A stretch of 18,238 bases of DNA from the NCBI GenBank assembly GCA_001687465.1, contig LVLI01000948.1:1-18238 (forward strand). Reading direction: 5' to 3'. This document shows positions 15,991-18,238 of the stretch, piece after piece. The number at the start of each line of letters is the position of its first letter. Positions within the stretch are counted from its first letter, which is position 1. A program made the translations under genes and the position numbers. Below the pieces are notes generated by a model. The model worked only from the letters and a program-made list of their open reading frames with translations. It made no database searches and was not told the origin of the DNA. The stretch is from Halocafeteria seosinensis (Eukaryota > Sar > Bigyra > Bicosoecida).

Positions 15991-17847
15991 ATGGAATGGG
16001 CGTATGGAGCTGTATCTCCCGTGCGACCGTTACCACCGGCTTCGCTGCGACATGTCGATTCCAAATATGGTTCATGGAAACACTCCTTGACTAAAAAGGG
16101 TCAGCAATCTACACCCTCTAAAGATTCTCAAGATGGCCCATGGAGCACCCCTTCTCGACGATCGAAAGTGGTGAGCGTGCATTCTACTCCCTCCTCCCCA
16201 GTCAGGACGCTGGCTCCAGATCCGAATTCCTACCGTCAAACGGCCAGACGCCGACGGATGAGCTGGACAGAATTCGACAACTCGAACACATCGTCATACC
16301 AGCACGTACCCACGGACAACTATGGGCGGATCACGAATTCCAACAAACGGCTGGAACACCCGTCGTCCATCCGCCGAATGAGCTGGACAGAGTCATACGG
16401 GCAGTCTCTTGAACCTTCGGTGCACAATGACGCTTTGCTTCCAGCGGAGAAAAACCGTGATCGTTCCAGTTCCTCTGCTAGTGATGTATCTCCAGTGAAA
16501 GGAAGTCATACGCAAAGCCACTCCACGACTGGAAGGAACAAAGGCACACATGTCGAGGAAGAGGCCAATGCACAGGCACAGAATGAACTATCCTTCGGAG
16601 CCCAGGATGCAACTTCGCGCACCATAGACCCCTCATTCTCAGCATCTATCGGAGGGAGACAAATGGCCGTGAGAGCAAAGGAGCACGCAAGTGGAGAAAT
16701 GGATGAGCAACTTTCTAACCGCGTTGAAGACATTGCATACTCACTAACCAAATTAAGTGGGAAGCTGGATGCAATTGAAGATTACATTTACCAAGATGGG
16801 CAGCAGGCGGAGCCGTTGCTAACTTATGGCTTCAATAGGCCCATAGGGACCGTTGAAGAGAAAGGAAGTATAACAGGGACATCAATGCTGTCCACTTGGA
16901 AATCGCCAATCACGGGCGGTCGGATTGCAGGAGGGACTATGCACCCGGTAGCGTCTGGGAGGGAGCAGCGTTCCCTAGGAAGGAGGAGTGCCGAGAAACA
17001 AGTACAGAGCGACGAACTCGGCGAGGAGAAGGCGGTGCAATGTGATACGAATGAACGGTCTCAAACCGAACACTCGGACAAGCTCGATCAACTGCAAAAC
17101 GAGGCAAACGAATTAGTAAAACAATTGGAGGAGTACAAGGGAGAAATAGAAGGCCAGGAAAAGAATTCGTACAAACTTAGAAAGAGGCTTAAATACGAGA
17201 AGATGCTGAGACGAAAGGCAGAGCAAACGATGCGCGACATGGCGGAACAGTTCCAGAAACTCGATTCTGAGTACTCGGAGGTTGTAGAAGGCGTCCGGAA
17301 TGCATACGAACAGGAGACCAAGGAAACTAAGCGACGGGCAGCCGCAATTGTTAGACAAGAAAGAAACAGAACTCGGACAGTAATGGCCGAGCTGGAGCGT
17401 GAGCTTGGAAGTGGGCAAGCGCCGCGTATCCAGCAAGCTAATTTTTTAACCCAGTACACACCTCCACCCCAAGAAGCTGTGCAAAATCCAACACAAAAGC
17501 GATTACCCGTCCTTGTGCAATCACATGAACCTCCTAGAGAGGTACCTGAGTGCACTCCCGGGGTACTCCCAAAGGAAAACCAGAGAGAGATGTACGATGA
17601 CCCTCCTGAGAGGTCACACACGCCACTCTTCAATGCATTCCGAAGTCTCGAGCAGGCCGACAGGGAGAAGAAGGCTCCAAACACAGACGACTACATATCA
17701 GTGGTATCAACAGACTACCAAGACGATTCTGGGTTGCATGAAGCCGGGGAAACCTCCAAAAGGAGCAGGGTAGAGGACTGCTTTCTAGTCAATTTCAGTG
17801 GTGTATACACTGTTGGTGGGCGCCGACAGAGTGATAGCTGGTCTTGA
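15991..17847 (+). CDS. Coiled-coil protein of unknown function with repeated RRMSWTE motif
   Basis: A single open exon of 618 residues ends in TGA. Residues 1-280 are Ser/Thr/Pro-rich and probably disordered, with several S/T-P sites (STPSK, STPSRR, SSPVR). The basic motif RRMSWTE occurs twice, with serines at 91 and 131 in the RRxS setting favoured by basophilic kinases. Residues about 361-475 form a long charged coiled coil (LQNEANELVKQLEEYKGEIE ... KLRKRLKYEKMLRRKAEQTM ... KETKRRAAAIVRQERNRTR). The tail has PPPQEAV, acidic and Ser-rich stretches. No membrane segment or signal peptide is seen. The layout (disordered, phosphorylatable head and single coiled coil) is common in cytoskeleton- or centrosome-associated and scaffold proteins, but I recognise no family and assign no function. 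The start at 15991 is the first ATG of the frame. An upstream exon cannot be excluded. Confidence 0.75.
   Translation: MEWAYGAVSPVRPLPPASLRHVDSKYGSWKHSLTKKGQQSTPSKDSQDGPWSTPSRRSKVVSVHSTPSSPVRTLAPDPNSYRQTARRRRMSWTEFDNSNTSSYQHVPTDNYGRITNSNKRLEHPSSIRRMSWTESYGQSLEPSVHNDALLPAEKNRDRSSSSASDVSPVKGSHTQSHSTTGRNKGTHVEEEANAQAQNELSFGAQDATSRTIDPSFSASIGGRQMAVRAKEHASGEMDEQLSNRVEDIAYSLTKLSGKLDAIEDYIYQDGQQAEPLLTYGFNRPIGTVEEKGSITGTSMLSTWKSPITGGRIAGGTMHPVASGREQRSLGRRSAEKQVQSDELGEEKAVQCDTNERSQTEHSDKLDQLQNEANELVKQLEEYKGEIEGQEKNSYKLRKRLKYEKMLRRKAEQTMRDMAEQFQKLDSEYSEVVEGVRNAYEQETKETKRRAAAIVRQERNRTRTVMAELERELGSGQAPRIQQANFLTQYTPPPQEAVQNPTQKRLPVLVQSHEPPREVPECTPGVLPKENQREMYDDPPERSHTPLFNAFRSLEQADREKKAPNTDDYISVVSTDYQDDSGLHEAGETSKRSRVEDCFLVNFSGVYTVGGRRQSDSWS
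16222..16395 (+). repeat. Decayed intragenic tandem duplication (about 120 nt unit)
   Basis: The word atgagctggacaga occurs at 16258 and again at 16378, exactly 120 nt (40 codons) apart. Each is preceded by a related stretch with cgaattcc and aaacgg (near 16222-16245 and 16335-16352). At the protein level NSYRQTARRRRMSWTE matches NSNKRLEHPSSIRRMSWTE loosely except for the conserved end. This fits an old in-frame duplication in which only the RRMSWTE part has been kept. Confidence 0.65.
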
Positions 17848-18238
17848 CGAACGCGAGATGTATTTGTGTATTCCTCTACTTAAACTAGGTTAGTACAGTC
17901 GCAAGCGCTTAGCTCTGCTGCTTTGTCTGGCAGACAGGAGCGGAAAGCGCATAGAGCCGTTGAGTGAGGGGCTGATCTCAGAACAGAGATAGCATTACAG
18001 CTGTCCGTTCCTCCGGGTTACGCAATACACAAATAGCGCTATATATGTAGAAGTAGTAGTTCTCGATCAGTAATGGTTGAGAACATACGAGAACTCCTAC
18101 AGCCATCAGTATTGTTCAGTTTTCGGACGAACTGTGGCATTACTTTATAGCTGCTTCAGTCTGAGAGTGTGTGATCCGTTGCACATTCTTCTTTCTGAGG
18201 TTCCCACGAGCCTGAAAGATGTTCTTTCGTCTCGAAAG
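17848..18238. other. Right-end intergenic region; no gene supported
   Basis: No reading frame or RNA gene is convincing here. A hairpin lies at 18053-18100: gtag plus agttctcg pairs with cgagaact plus ctac, with one mismatched position and a 22-nt loop. An ATG at 18219 (followed by ttctttcgtctcgaaag) is open to the window edge but is far too short to call. Confidence 0.5.

Noticed and set aside
17088-17684. Minus-strand frame of 198 codons
   Set aside because: It is antisense to the coiled-coil coding region, with the Ser/Cys/Leu-rich composition typical of a shadow frame.

Overview
The window is nuclear DNA of a eukaryotic microbe. Its protein genes are interrupted by short GT-AG introns. 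I place eight, of 59, 64, 72, 62, 76, 81, 71 and 68 bp, and each restores a continuous, family-consistent protein. The content is eukaryote-specific: a MAP-kinase-like gene, a Sen1/senataxin helicase, a PB1-UBA autophagy-receptor-like protein and the 26S proteasome subunit Rpn1. TAA, TAG and TGA are all used as terminators, so the code is standard. Compact spacing, small introns and a moderate base composition would suit an alga or another protist with a compact genome. I cannot name the lineage from sequence alone.

Left part (1-3420, minus strand): a MAP-kinase-like gene is split in two. Its start and most of the kinase domain lie at 3419-2604 and its C-terminal tail at 311-96. The roughly 70-80 residues a MAPK should have between these pieces are absent. 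The gap holds about 2.3 kb of foreign DNA on the same strand: a full-length DDE integrase with a C-terminal chromodomain of the Polinton/Maverick (or virophage) type, a RING-finger ORF, a decayed ORF with one internal stop, a GC-rich island and an AT-rich array of degenerate tandem repeats. The kinase frame runs straight into element sequence and ends 11 bp before the integrase start. A 22-bp direct repeat is found at base 1 and again inside the GC-rich island.

Middle left (3420-5511): mostly unassigned. A possible decayed plus-strand gene lies at 3781-4350. A three-exon minus-strand gene for a 194-residue protein of unknown function lies at 5199-4481 and is divergent from the helicase gene.

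Middle (5512-12368): a two-exon Sen1-like RNA/DNA helicase gene (1330 residues) converges, with only 112 bp between stops, on a single-exon minus-strand gene for a 688-residue NBR1-like protein. That gene shares a 609-bp divergent upstream region with RPN1.

Right part (12369-18238): a four-exon RPN1 gene (1011 residues) is followed on the same strand by a single-exon gene for a 618-residue coiled-coil protein of unknown role. A strong imperfect hairpin lies between them. The last 390 bp hold no gene I can support.

The RPN1 and NBR1-like genes both concern ubiquitin-dependent degradation and share an upstream region, which may be coincidental. The most noteworthy region is the kinase gene broken by a chromodomain-integrase element.
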